Virus record (IMG/VR): IMGVR_UViG_3300030104_005084
Coordinates: 1 to 24,465 of that record
Source: a virus
Strand: one strand, 5' to 3'
DNA: 24,465 bases
Shown here in pieces: positions 6,761-13,232 of the stretch. Each line of letters starts with the position of its first letter. Position 1 is the first letter of the stretch. The notes under the pieces are model-generated. The model saw nothing but the letters and a program-made list of their open reading frames with translations, was not told the DNA's origin and searched no databases. The position numbers and the translations under genes are program-made.

Positions 6761-6834
6761 AACCTGCTGTACCTTTCTCCATTAGTTTAAAACTTTACAA
6801 TTAATCTTGCAGTTTTGACCTAATTTTTTCATTA

Positions 6835-6849
6835 AGTCAACACTTAACT
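6835..6849 (-). repeat. 15-bp repeat AGTCAACACTTAACT, copy 2
   Basis: Exact copy of 4032-4046, in the same orientation and again upstream of a leftward gene (66-aa gene). The minus strand offers TTGACT as a -35 box, but no convincing -10 box follows at 16-18 bp. Confidence 0.6.
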
Positions 6850-6850
6850 C

Positions 6851-7030
6851 TAGGCTTGCGCGAGCGCGAGTATATAAGATTAATTTATCCACAGAGTTAT
6901 CTACAATAGATAATGTGATATTTTCTTATAAAATTAGTAAGATAATAAATTTTTAAAATCAAAAATAAAAAAATAAAAAATTTTAAATCAAAAAAAAAAT
7001 TAAAGGCTGATCAAAAAATAAATTTGATTT
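6851..7030. other. Candidate replication origin with DnaA-box-like sites
   Basis: TTATCCACA (6885-6893, the consensus DnaA box) and TTATCTACA (6897-6905) stand in the same direction, followed by about 115 bp made almost only of A and T (about 6915-7030), suited for strand opening. Just before them a short GC-rich dyad CTTGCGC-GA-GCGCGAG lies at 6855-6870. The whole 346-bp region 6761-7106 has no gene, separates leftward from rightward transcription and probably also holds the early promoters. Confidence 0.55.
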
Positions 7031-7106
7031 AGGCAGATGATTAGTGTATTGGAAGGTATGCCACTTAATAAGGTGGCTAGGTAACCAACTAATAGGAAAT
7101 AACCAA

Positions 7107-7316
7107 ATGACTATGATTGCAGTCTATCCAACCAAAAAATCTCTGAAAGAGAATATTGGTAAAAAGCTTGCTTATATAGAGACAAGCTTATTCGGTAATG
7201 AATACAAAAGCAACGGTTCGTTCGTTGTATGTAACAGACCGCACATGACCAACATCGGTCGTGAATGGTTTGCACAAGTCACGATTAAAAACGACATCAT
7301 AGTAGGTGTCAAATAA
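7107..7316 (+). CDS. Hypothetical 69-aa protein, first rightward gene
   Basis: The start is taken at ATG 7107 (MTMIAVYPTKKSLKENIGKKL), with AGGA 9 nt upstream, rather than the GTG at 7044. The protein is basic and compact, with SLFGNEYKSNGSF, NRPH and a beta-rich end (EWFAQVTIKNDIIVGV). I have a weak memory of similar short proteins on phages and plasmids of Proteobacteria but can give no function. An ACCAACT motif lies in the leader. Confidence 0.75.
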   Translation: MTMIAVYPTKKSLKENIGKKLAYIETSLFGNEYKSNGSFVVCNRPHMTNIGREWFAQVTIKNDIIVGVK

Positions 7317-7332
7317 GGTGGCTTGTAATTTT

Positions 7333-7390
7333 GATAAAGCCATTCAGTGTTTTGATCGTCTGGCTTTATCTACTGACCCTTTTCGAGGGT
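7333..7390 (+). repeat. Two consecutive RNA hairpins before the DUF932 gene
   Basis: GATAAAGCCA (7333-7342) pairs perfectly with TGGCTTTATC (7361-7370) across an 18-nt loop. A second hairpin, ACCCT-TTTCG-AGGGT, is at 7376-7390. Neither has a T tract, so they are not ordinary terminators; they could protect or control the mRNA of the gene at 7436. Confidence 0.55.
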
Positions 7391-7435
7391 TAACCAACTT
7401 TAATTTTAACCAACTAAAAAAAGAAAGGGCATAAT

Positions 7436-8293
7436 ATGCCATTAGATTTTACTTCAATTAACCGCCAAATCGAACTTCCACAACATTTGGATTTTAAGCC
7501 AGTGTTCGAGCCATCACGAATGTCAGGACACAATTTCGTGGTTAATCCAATATCAGGGGAAGCTATCGGTCACGTTAGCACCAAGTTTAACTGTGTAGAC
7601 CACCAGACATTTTTCAGTGGTCTCTGGGATCAGATAACTGAGAATATGGACAGTGACGATATCTTGAACGCTCAGGTCAGATTTAAGTCGGGGCATCGAG
7701 GTGGTTTTGCACTGGCAGACATTACATTCCCATCTATTAAAACTTTGATCGAGACAGATAGCGGTCATAAGACTGAGCTTAGGCAGAGGATTATTGGTAT
7801 TCACGGTGTCAATGGTTCTGCATCTAACATTACCCTGTTTGGATCAATAGATACCTTTTGCACTAACGGTTGTGTAAGTGGTGAATATTCAGTGGTTCGA
7901 AGAAAAAATACTTCTGGGTTTAATTTACCTGATTTTATTTCAGAATTACGCAGAGCTAAGAATGACTTCTATATGGAAAGTGAACGGCTCAAAGTATTTG
8001 CTCAGACAAATTTACGAGAGACCACTGTCCAAAAGTTACTTGAGGACATTATTCCCAGTGAGCAAAAGCAGAAAAAGATGTACGACCTGTATATGGAAGA
8101 GGCATATGTAAGAGGGCATAATAAGTTTGCTCTTATGTCAGCTTTTACCAATTACGCCTCTCACACTATGGGTAATGGCTTTGAGCCTAAAAATACTGCA
8201 GCTAGGGCAGAGCATGAAACATCTAATATGTTTAAGCGTGAATTAGAGGTCAATAAGTGGATGTCTGATGACCGCTTTTTATTGGCGGCTTAA
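7436..8293 (+). CDS. DUF932 family protein
   Basis: A 285-aa protein whose layout fits DUF932 (phage/plasmid-like) proteins. The N-terminal half is beta-rich with HVSTKFNCVDHQTFF (46-60) and FALADITFP, the central GVNGSASNITLFGS is followed by FCTNGCVSG (141-149), which corresponds to the (V/F)CxNG box of the family, and the C-terminal half is helical (from about 165). The biochemical role of the family is unsettled; members are common on plasmids and phages near replication or anti-restriction genes. AAAGGG precedes the ATG, and two ACCAACT motifs are in the leader. It opens a long, tightly spaced early operon. Confidence 0.75.
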   Translation: MPLDFTSINRQIELPQHLDFKPVFEPSRMSGHNFVVNPISGEAIGHVSTKFNCVDHQTFFSGLWDQITENMDSDDILNAQVRFKSGHRGGFALADITFPSIKTLIETDSGHKTELRQRIIGIHGVNGSASNITLFGSIDTFCTNGCVSGEYSVVRRKNTSGFNLPDFISELRRAKNDFYMESERLKVFAQTNLRETTVQKLLEDIIPSEQKQKKMYDLYMEEAYVRGHNKFALMSAFTNYASHTMGNGFEPKNTAARAEHETSNMFKRELEVNKWMSDDRFLLAA

Positions 8294-8295
8294 TC

Positions 8296-8532
8296 ATGCA
8301 GCGTCTTAAAGCTATCCAAATAATGTCAGGACATTACTTATGTAAGAATTTTCCTGACAATTGGCATAAGTGGTCGGATCGTAAGCTCGAAAAGTTTATG
8401 AAAGACAACGTATGGCAACCTTTTGAATATTGGTCTACTGACGATGTTTTCTCAGTAATCCAAAGCGCAGCAATAGAACTCTGCCATCAGATTAAAGAGG
8501 ACAGAAAGCTTCGGGAGAAATCCGATGCATGA
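8296..8532 (+). CDS. Hypothetical 78-aa protein
   Basis: Not recognised. It starts two bases after the DUF932 stop, so translation is probably coupled; there is no strong ribosome site. The protein has several Trp (WHKW, WQPFEYW), a helical charged C-terminus (KEDRKLREK) and two isolated Cys. It overlaps the next, 36-aa membrane gene by 8 bp. Confidence 0.7.
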   Translation: MQRLKAIQIMSGHYLCKNFPDNWHKWSDRKLEKFMKDNVWQPFEYWSTDDVFSVIQSAAIELCHQIKEDRKLREKSDA

Positions 8533-8635
8533 GGAACGTATTCTTCAATTTTTAGCAGACATAATCAGGGCGGTAATAATCGCCCTGTTAACTATTTTTT
8601 TAACCTACTGGTTTATTCAAACCGTAACCAACTGA
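8525..8635 (+). CDS. 36-aa single-span membrane protein
   Basis: A very short gene starting at ATG 8525 with GGGAG 7 nt upstream and overlapping the previous gene by 8 bp. The product starts MHEERILQFLADIIRA and continues with a hydrophobic helix of about 18 residues (VIIALLTIFLTYWF), then IQTVTN. The clear ribosome site and the operon spacing argue for a real gene. It may act at the host membrane; no family is recognised. Confidence 0.6.
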   Translation: MHEERILQFLADIIRAVIIALLTIFLTYWFIQTVTN

Positions 8636-8645
8636 AAGGAAAACC

Positions 8646-8984
8646 ATGTCAGATTTAATGACAAAAGAGCGAGTAAAAACATCTCGCAGAATTAAAGCCC
8701 TCAAAAAAAGAGAGCATAAAATCCGCAGACAAAATGCGATTACTCTTGATAGATTAATCAAAATGGAAGCTGCAACCCATGACCGAAAAATACCCTGCGA
8801 TGTTCTGGAATTTGCAGATAAGCTTCGATGGTCTAATTCTAAACAGGGTTGGCAGCGAATAGGTGATCTCACCCTGCCCCATCTAATTCGGGCAGTGCTT
8901 AAAGATTTACCGCCACACAGTAAACCTAATTGGGTCGATTATTCAGAGTTGGATATTACCCAGAATTTTGAGGCGTCAGTATGA
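8646..8984 (+). CDS. Hypothetical basic 112-aa protein
   Basis: Not recognised. Residues 7-45 are a strongly basic helix (KERVKTSRRIKALKKREHKIRR), suited to binding nucleic acid, followed by a mixed domain with KLRWSNSKQGWQRIGDL. The ribosome site is AAAGGA and the ATG is at 8646. An ACCAACT motif lies just upstream (8627-8633). It ends in an ATGA overlap with the next gene. Confidence 0.75.
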   Translation: MSDLMTKERVKTSRRIKALKKREHKIRRQNAITLDRLIKMEAATHDRKIPCDVLEFADKLRWSNSKQGWQRIGDLTLPHLIRAVLKDLPPHSKPNWVDYSELDITQNFEASV

Positions 8985-9175
8985 CACTATCAGAAACCAT
9001 CTCAATTGTTTGGCATGTTGATGACGTTTTAGAACAAGCTAAACAAAGAAATATTAAAATTAGCAGAGATCAGGCTACTCATTTGTTGCATCGTATGGAT
9101 GCGAAGCATGATGCTACCATTGGTATCAATTGGGAAGTGATAGACTGTTACTTAGATATGCATAAGGAACTGTAA
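8981..9175 (+). CDS. Hypothetical 64-aa helical protein
   Basis: Coupled to the previous gene by a 4-bp ATGA overlap and preceded by GAGG. The sequence WHVDDVLEQAK, RDQATHLLHRMDAKHDATIGINWEVID resembles a small helical protein often seen in Proteobacteria and their phages (two helices, a D-A-x-x-GINW box), whose function I do not know. Confidence 0.75.
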   Translation: MTLSETISIVWHVDDVLEQAKQRNIKISRDQATHLLHRMDAKHDATIGINWEVIDCYLDMHKEL

Positions 9176-9176
9176 T

Positions 9177-9704
9177 ATGAAATTATCAGTAAAAGAATTT
9201 TTCGATATTCTAGATGTCGATAGTGAAAATGTCGGGGAGATTACTCTGACAAAAACCATGCTCGATAAATGCATTATTGATGCTAATCTATCAGTGGTTA
9301 AGTTCGCGGAAAGCTTAGGCGAGATAGAGACACGTTATATGCAGCCATTAGGATATGACCACGTTAAACAGGTTAAAAAATGGGAAGAGGTAACTGTCAA
9401 TTTTTTAGAGGGTATTCACTACAGCCTTATTGGAAATGGTCACAGAGTAATGATCGAGGGCAAGCATCTCATTACAACGGATGAGGATGTCTGCGAGACA
9501 GTAACAGTTCGATCTAACAAGTGGACTGAGGATAACTGCAGGATCGTATTCTACAAAACCGCGCGAGGTGATAAACGCATCTCAATATCAGGTCTCAGAA
9601 AGTATGCTCAGGTAGGCGATAAAGTAGCCTTGACCTTCGGGAGTAATGGCTGTCTGATTATTAATATCAGTAGAACATTCGGAGGTGCGTCTAATGCAAT
9701 ATGA
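9177..9704 (+). CDS. Hypothetical 175-aa protein
   Basis: Not recognised. The N-terminal half is helical and acidic (MKLSVKEFFDILDVD); the C-terminal half is beta-rich with repeated short strands (VTVRSNKW, CRIVFYKTARGDKRISISGLRKYAQVGDKVALTF), perhaps a small barrel. It begins two bases after the previous stop with AAGGA upstream and overlaps the next gene by 11 bp. Confidence 0.75.
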   Translation: MKLSVKEFFDILDVDSENVGEITLTKTMLDKCIIDANLSVVKFAESLGEIETRYMQPLGYDHVKQVKKWEEVTVNFLEGIHYSLIGNGHRVMIEGKHLITTDEDVCETVTVRSNKWTEDNCRIVFYKTARGDKRISISGLRKYAQVGDKVALTFGSNGCLIINISRTFGGASNAI

Positions 9705-10041
9705 AATCGAAGAGAATGACGAATATACACCGCCTAAATTTTTGGTTGTGGATGAATATGGGGAATGTATGGAAAACGAAAAAGGTGAGAGCCTTTTCGA
9801 TACCAGAGAATATGCCCAGAGTGTTATTAACAATTTAGAAATGAATGCTAAAGAAATTGAAGTGGATTTTCTTTTAAGTGATTTAAGTATTGCTTTTACT
9901 TTTACTGTTCACATTAACGAGGTGGGAATTGATCCAAGTAATAGCAAGGAAGAAATAGAAAAAGCGATTTATGCATTCTTTAGGCATACACCTATCGATA
10001 TCGAGGAATATAGATTTGTAGGTTCGTCTAATGGCAGATGA
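9694..10041 (+). CDS. Hypothetical acidic 115-aa protein
   Basis: The ATG at 9694 is chosen because GGAGG stands 8 nt upstream; a GTG nine bases earlier is less likely. The product is acidic (EIEENDEYTPP, EEIEKAIYAFF) without recognised motifs. It overlaps both neighbours by about 11 bp, so it is part of the same operon. Confidence 0.73.
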   Translation: MQYEIEENDEYTPPKFLVVDEYGECMENEKGESLFDTREYAQSVINNLEMNAKEIEVDFLLSDLSIAFTFTVHINEVGIDPSNSKEEIEKAIYAFFRHTPIDIEEYRFVGSSNGR

Positions 10042-10210
10042 TCGAGTTTGTATGCACTATGTAGTAGATCGAGTAGAGGACATTTTAGATGCCCCTGCAG
10101 ATGACATCGGTTGTTATCACGATCAGATGGTTGAAGCCTTAGATAAATTCAAACGAGAATTGATTTACAATTTAGGTGCTAATCAGAGAATTTTTCATAA
10201 AGAAAATTAG
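10031..10210 (+). CDS. Hypothetical 59-aa protein at the end of the first early operon
   Basis: It starts MADDRVCMHYVVDRVEDILD and ends with a TAG at 10208-10210, 16 bp before a terminator. Residues 35-45 (MVEALDKFKREL) look helical. The 11-bp overlap with the previous gene and a TAGG...GTCTAATG context very like that of the previous gene support it. No family is recognised. Confidence 0.62.
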   Translation: MADDRVCMHYVVDRVEDILDAPADDIGCYHDQMVEALDKFKRELIYNLGANQRIFHKEN

Positions 10211-10226
10211 ATCCAAAACATAAACT

Positions 10227-10257
10227 AAAAAGGGGCGGCTTCGGTTGCCCTTTTTTT
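10227..10257 (+). terminator. Terminator of the 7107-10210 early block
   Basis: GGGCGGC-TTCG-GTTGCCC (two G-T pairs, UUCG loop) is followed by seven T, with A-rich sequence before it. Confidence 0.88.
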
Positions 10258-10446
10258 ATGTAGGTAGGTTAACGCCTTTTTATGATTAATAGTGAGCAAA
10301 ATAGCTAAACGCACTCAGTGGGCTTTATATCGCCTCTTCGAGGCATCTCCCCACAATTAAGAAAGTGTTTGCATAAACAATTAAATTAATGCTAATTATT
10401 GGGTTACAGGCAGTGTGCCTGACAACCAACTTTGAGAGGTAACCAA
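10258..10446 (+). promoter_or_regulatory. Leader region of the second early operon
   Basis: No gene is seen. It holds GCACTCAGTGG (10310-10320, repeated at 13332-13342), a GCCTC-TTC-GAGGC hairpin, an AT-rich stretch likely to include a promoter (TTGCAT at 10369, no clear -10), a perfect CAGGCA-GTG-TGCCTG dyad (10407-10421), ACCAACT, and then the ribosome site GAGAGG. Confidence 0.45.
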
Positions 10447-10890
10447 ATGACTAACGAAACCAAAACAACCGCAGAGATTATTAGCACCAAATTACCTACG
10501 GAAGATATTTCAAATATTTACATCGGGGAGTGGGCTTATGAATACCGCAATCCCGAAGCCTGTGAACCTTCAGATAATATTGCGACAAGCTACAATGTGA
10601 CCGCTGTAGATTACAAAGGCAGAACATGGGTGCATCATTTTAAACTATCCACTGAGAACCACCATCAAGAGGAATGCAAAGAACGCCTCGCAAAATTAAT
10701 AGGACGTATTCATGCTCACCTAGCATTAGGTGGTTCAATTGATCTGGAGCATTGGGGGCAAGGTCATCCTGCTTATGGTTCTGAAGCTTGGCAGGAATTC
10801 GAGAGAGAGGAAATCCAACCTGCCGCAGAAATGTTGAGCAGAGGTGGGCATTTTGAAGATTTGCCAGACAGTGTCAGGGGGTACTTCTAA
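10447..10890 (+). CDS. Hypothetical 147-aa protein
   Basis: Start ATG 10447, behind GAGAGGT and AACCAA; an upstream TTG at 10432 is rejected. The chain begins polar, then shows NVTAVDYKGRTWVHHFKL and a His-rich centre (ENHHQEEC, GRIHAHLALGG), and ends GYF. No known domain is recognised. A TAATG overlap joins it to the next gene. Confidence 0.75.
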   Translation: MTNETKTTAEIISTKLPTEDISNIYIGEWAYEYRNPEACEPSDNIATSYNVTAVDYKGRTWVHHFKLSTENHHQEECKERLAKLIGRIHAHLALGGSIDLEHWGQGHPAYGSEAWQEFEREEIQPAAEMLSRGGHFEDLPDSVRGYF

Positions 10891-11138
10891 TGGGTAGGAA
10901 GGTATCCCGTAAATTACAGCGCAGATGTTATGTCTGCGCTAAAAATTTTCGATCAGTCGAGAGGCTTTATGACGAACATGAAACCAAGACATTTCATTTC
11001 TTTAAATACGGTGGCTTCTGCACTTTAGCATGTGCCGCAGAATATGGCATCCGAAGTCTGGATGCAGGTCATTGTTTTGATCACGATGGTAATTTGCTTA
11101 CTCCCGATGCACTGAAAAATTTAAATCAAAAAAGTTAA
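10890..11138 (+). CDS. Small zinc-finger-like protein, 82 aa
   Basis: Basic N-terminus (MGRKVSRKLQRR), then CYVC and, about 28 residues on, FCTLAC, giving a C-x2-C...C-x3-C set that could bind zinc in a treble-clef or FCS-like fold. The end (DHDGNLLTPDALKNL) is polar. DNA, RNA or protein binding is plausible but unproven. It is translated through a TAATG overlap with the previous gene. Confidence 0.72.
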   Translation: MGRKVSRKLQRRCYVCAKNFRSVERLYDEHETKTFHFFKYGGFCTLACAAEYGIRSLDAGHCFDHDGNLLTPDALKNLNQKS

Positions 11139-11144
11139 TTCGAA

Positions 11145-11160
11145 ACAGCCTTCGGGCTGT
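11145..11160 (+). repeat. Hairpin ACAGCC-TTCG-GGCTGT
   Basis: A perfect 6-bp stem with a UUCG loop 7 nt after a stop codon, but without a T tract. It may stabilise the 3' end of the upstream message or act as a weak, factor-dependent terminator. Confidence 0.5.
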
Positions 11161-11220
11161 CTGTATACCTTGGGCAAGATGCACTGATGAGAACGCCCCC
11201 AACTAGAGAGGACACTAACC

Positions 11221-11433
11221 ATGTCAATTGTAGAAATTTTTAAGCAAGTAGAATTACGCAAAGTTAAGCAAGGCGATCTGTTCAAAAGAAAGCCATATGC
11301 AAAATCATATTTTGTAAGAAACCACTACAACCCAAAAGACTTTTTCGGTGCTGCTAATTTTACCTGCACAAATTGGGATAATGGCAATGAGGTATTCTTG
11401 AAACCATCAACACTAGTATTTGTGGAGGTTTAA
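11221..11433 (+). CDS. Hypothetical 70-aa protein
   Basis: The ATG at 11221 has AGAGAGGAC upstream. Sequence features are LRKVKQGDLFKRKPYAKSYFVRNHY and CTNWDNGNEVFLKPSTLVFVEV, a beta-rich small fold similar to short phage proteins I have seen without assigned function. It is two bases before the DUF2786-type gene. Confidence 0.72.
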   Translation: MSIVEIFKQVELRKVKQGDLFKRKPYAKSYFVRNHYNPKDFFGAANFTCTNWDNGNEVFLKPSTLVFVEV

Positions 11434-11435
11434 AG

Positions 11436-12173
11436 ATGTCAGTAGATCGAAAAGAAATCTTAAAAAAACTGAAAGCATTTTCAGAACGCACAGTAGAAAA
11501 TGGTTGTACTGAGGCTGAGGCTATGGCTGCAGCTAGGGCAATGCAATCCCTACAGGATAAATACAACCTGACATTAACTGAGCTAGACATCGAGCTAACC
11601 GAATACGTTAACGAGAGGATGAGCCTCGGCAAAAAAGTAAGGCATCCAGTTTGGGGAGCATTACACGGCTTGATGATGTTTTGTGAGGTTCGCATTGTCG
11701 GAAAAACTGGTGGCATCGCAATTGTAGGTCAACAGCATAAAGTTGATAATGCGGTCTATCTAATCAGTACCTTGATGTCGGCAATGGAATTAGAATTCCT
11801 CAATTATAAAAATACTTGGGAGTATGACGAAGAGGTCAATTATAATGGAATGCATCCCAGAAGGGTTCGATCAAATTTTATGAATTCGATGGCTAGACGC
11901 CTCAGCTATCGGCTTTATGACATGTTCAAAGAGAGCCGTAAAAATTCTCAGGTGATGGCTAATAAATCAGCCAGTGGCACTGCACTGGTTGTACTGGCAG
12001 ATAATGCACTCGATGCAGAATACCGCAGACAATTCCCCAGAACGCGGTCTGCAGCGTCCAGATCAATCGGTGGCGGTTCTGCATCGGAAGCAGGAAGGGC
12101 TGCAGCTAATAGAGTAGGTCTGAACAAAGGTGTCAGATCTGGTGGTTCAATTTCTGGATACATCGGGAGATAA
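11436..12173 (+). CDS. DUF2786-type protein, 245 aa
   Basis: Residues 6-46 (EILKKLKAFSERTVENGCTEAEAMAAARAMQ, split into helices, then KYNLT) match the DUF2786 pattern: KI-x-ALL, AEA, A-x-x-L(M/Q)-x-KY. The middle (65-165) corresponds to the domain usually following it, with a HPVWGALHGLM helix and RRVRSNFMNSMARRL. The C-terminus is rich in Ala, Gly, Ser and Arg (residues 200-245) and probably disordered. Function of the family is not known; it is frequent in phages. The ATG follows GGAGGTTTAAAG. Confidence 0.78.
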   Translation: MSVDRKEILKKLKAFSERTVENGCTEAEAMAAARAMQSLQDKYNLTLTELDIELTEYVNERMSLGKKVRHPVWGALHGLMMFCEVRIVGKTGGIAIVGQQHKVDNAVYLISTLMSAMELEFLNYKNTWEYDEEVNYNGMHPRRVRSNFMNSMARRLSYRLYDMFKESRKNSQVMANKSASGTALVVLADNALDAEYRRQFPRTRSAASRSIGGGSASEAGRAAANRVGLNKGVRSGGSISGYIGR

Positions 12174-12177
12174 TGAA

Positions 12178-12363
12178 ATGGATTTCAACAGTATATTATC
12201 TCAGCTATTCGATCAGTCTGGTGAGCTAAGTTTTAGCTCATTGGATATCAGACAATTTCAGGCTCAATCTAATCAGATGCACCCTGTATCCTATGATTTG
12301 TGGAGGGCTGATCTTTTGATTGCCCAGGCGATCTCAGGTGAAGACTTTGGGGGGGATTTATAA
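12178..12363 (+). CDS. Hypothetical 61-aa protein
   Basis: Start ATG 12178 with GGGAG 8 nt upstream; the longer reading from 12130 lies inside the preceding gene. It begins MDFNSILSQLFDQSGELSF, is acidic and ends GGDL. Unknown family. TAATG overlap with the next gene. Confidence 0.65.
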   Translation: MDFNSILSQLFDQSGELSFSSLDIRQFQAQSNQMHPVSYDLWRADLLIAQAISGEDFGGDL

Positions 12364-12722
12364 TGGGCTATGTAAGTAGTGAGGAAGGCATGAGATTTAC
12401 CCGCCTATGGTGCGGAACTAAATCAGCCTACCATCGAGCAGGAGCAGGTAAATCAGTTTTAATCAAATTGCGTTGGTTAACGGATGATGAAAAAAGCATT
12501 ATCGCTTATTGGGATTTCTACGGACAAACTGCAGAAATAGCTGAGGCAAAATGCGATCAGAAGCTGCACGACATTTCACTGGTTTGTGAGGGCTACACCC
12601 TGCATAAATATTTCCTTTTAGACGGATCGTCTGGAAAAATATCTTCGGACACTTGGAAATATGCAGGAACGTCATGCTGCAGCATCTGCAGACCTGAGAA
12701 AGAGGGGGCTGACAATGGTTGA
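12363..12722 (+). CDS. Hypothetical 119-aa protein with C-terminal Cys cluster
   Basis: Not recognised. The body is mixed alpha/beta (FTRLWCGTKSAYHRAGAGK, IIAYWDFYGQTAEIAEAKC), with CEGYTLHKYF and a C-terminal SCCSICRPEKEG that could bind metal with the upstream Cys. TAATG start coupling and GGGGGGG upstream. It overlaps the next gene by 8 bp. Confidence 0.7.
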   Translation: MGYVSSEEGMRFTRLWCGTKSAYHRAGAGKSVLIKLRWLTDDEKSIIAYWDFYGQTAEIAEAKCDQKLHDISLVCEGYTLHKYFLLDGSSGKISSDTWKYAGTSCCSICRPEKEGADNG

Positions 12723-12999
12723 TTATGCGTATTCCAATTTAGCTTTTAACTTTGGCTGTGAAATCTCGAAGATGCAGTACGTCATGGCTGAGGCTAACAG
12801 TATTGAGCTTCTAGACTGCTTCGGTTCTGTTAATCGCTTGATCGTTACCCTCAGTAAAATTTCCAATCCAAATAGCGAAGTAATGAAAGAGCTTGACCAT
12901 TATTACACTAAGCGAAATTGCTTGCACATCGAGCTTACCAACCGACTGCACTATCGCGATGCATCGAGGGCTGAAAATCTGATCGAGAGGGTGAGCTAA
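12715..12999 (+). CDS. Hypothetical 94-aa helical protein
   Basis: Start ATG 12715 preceded by GAGGGGG at 6 nt; a longer reading from 12661 is unlikely. Mostly helical (MAEANSIELLDCFGSVNRLIVTL, MKELDHYYTKRN). No family known. It ends with a TAATG overlap into the next gene. Confidence 0.68.
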   Translation: MVDYAYSNLAFNFGCEISKMQYVMAEANSIELLDCFGSVNRLIVTLSKISNPNSEVMKELDHYYTKRNCLHIELTNRLHYRDASRAENLIERVS

Positions 13000-13184
13000 T
13001 GAAACGCATAGCAGTAGCCTTTGATGAATGCGGAACGGAGATCTTTATTGAGATGGGTAAATCTGAAACCCTCGACACATTGAGGGAGAGACATCCAGAG
13101 TGCAGCTTCCGATATATCAAGACTGAAAGCATCGATTACTGGTACGATAGGAACACTGGCGATCAGGACGATTACGGCTACTAG
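12999..13184 (+). CDS. Hypothetical 61-aa protein, last early gene
   Basis: It starts MKRIAVAFDECGTEIFIEMG and has a tyrosine- and aspartate-rich end (YWYDRNTGDQDDYGY). GAGAGGG precedes it. No family is recognised. It closes the second early operon 20 bp before a terminator. Confidence 0.68.
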   Translation: MKRIAVAFDECGTEIFIEMGKSETLDTLRERHPECSFRYIKTESIDYWYDRNTGDQDDYGY

Positions 13185-13205
13185 TACTTAGATAAACAAC
13201 TAAAG

Positions 13206-13232
13206 AACCCTGCTTTTTAGTGGGGTTTTTTT
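13206..13232 (+). terminator. Terminator of the second early operon
   Basis: AACCCTGC pairs with GTGGGGTT (8 bp including two G-T pairs, 6-nt loop), and T extend to 13232. Confidence 0.85.

Noticed and set aside
6649-6782. 44-aa minus-strand frame starting at ATG 6782
   Set aside because: Very basic, low-information composition; the overlapping TTG-started 66-aa frame looks much more protein-like and ends close to a strong terminator.
7436-8111. Additional ORFs in other frames inside the DUF932 gene (83 aa minus, 77 aa plus)
   Set aside because: They overlap a well-supported gene completely and have no start context or motifs of their own.
12173-12229. 18-aa ORF from a TAATG overlap after the DUF2786-type gene
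   Set aside because: The competing ATG at 12178 has better ribosome-site spacing and opens a 61-aa frame that couples to the next gene.
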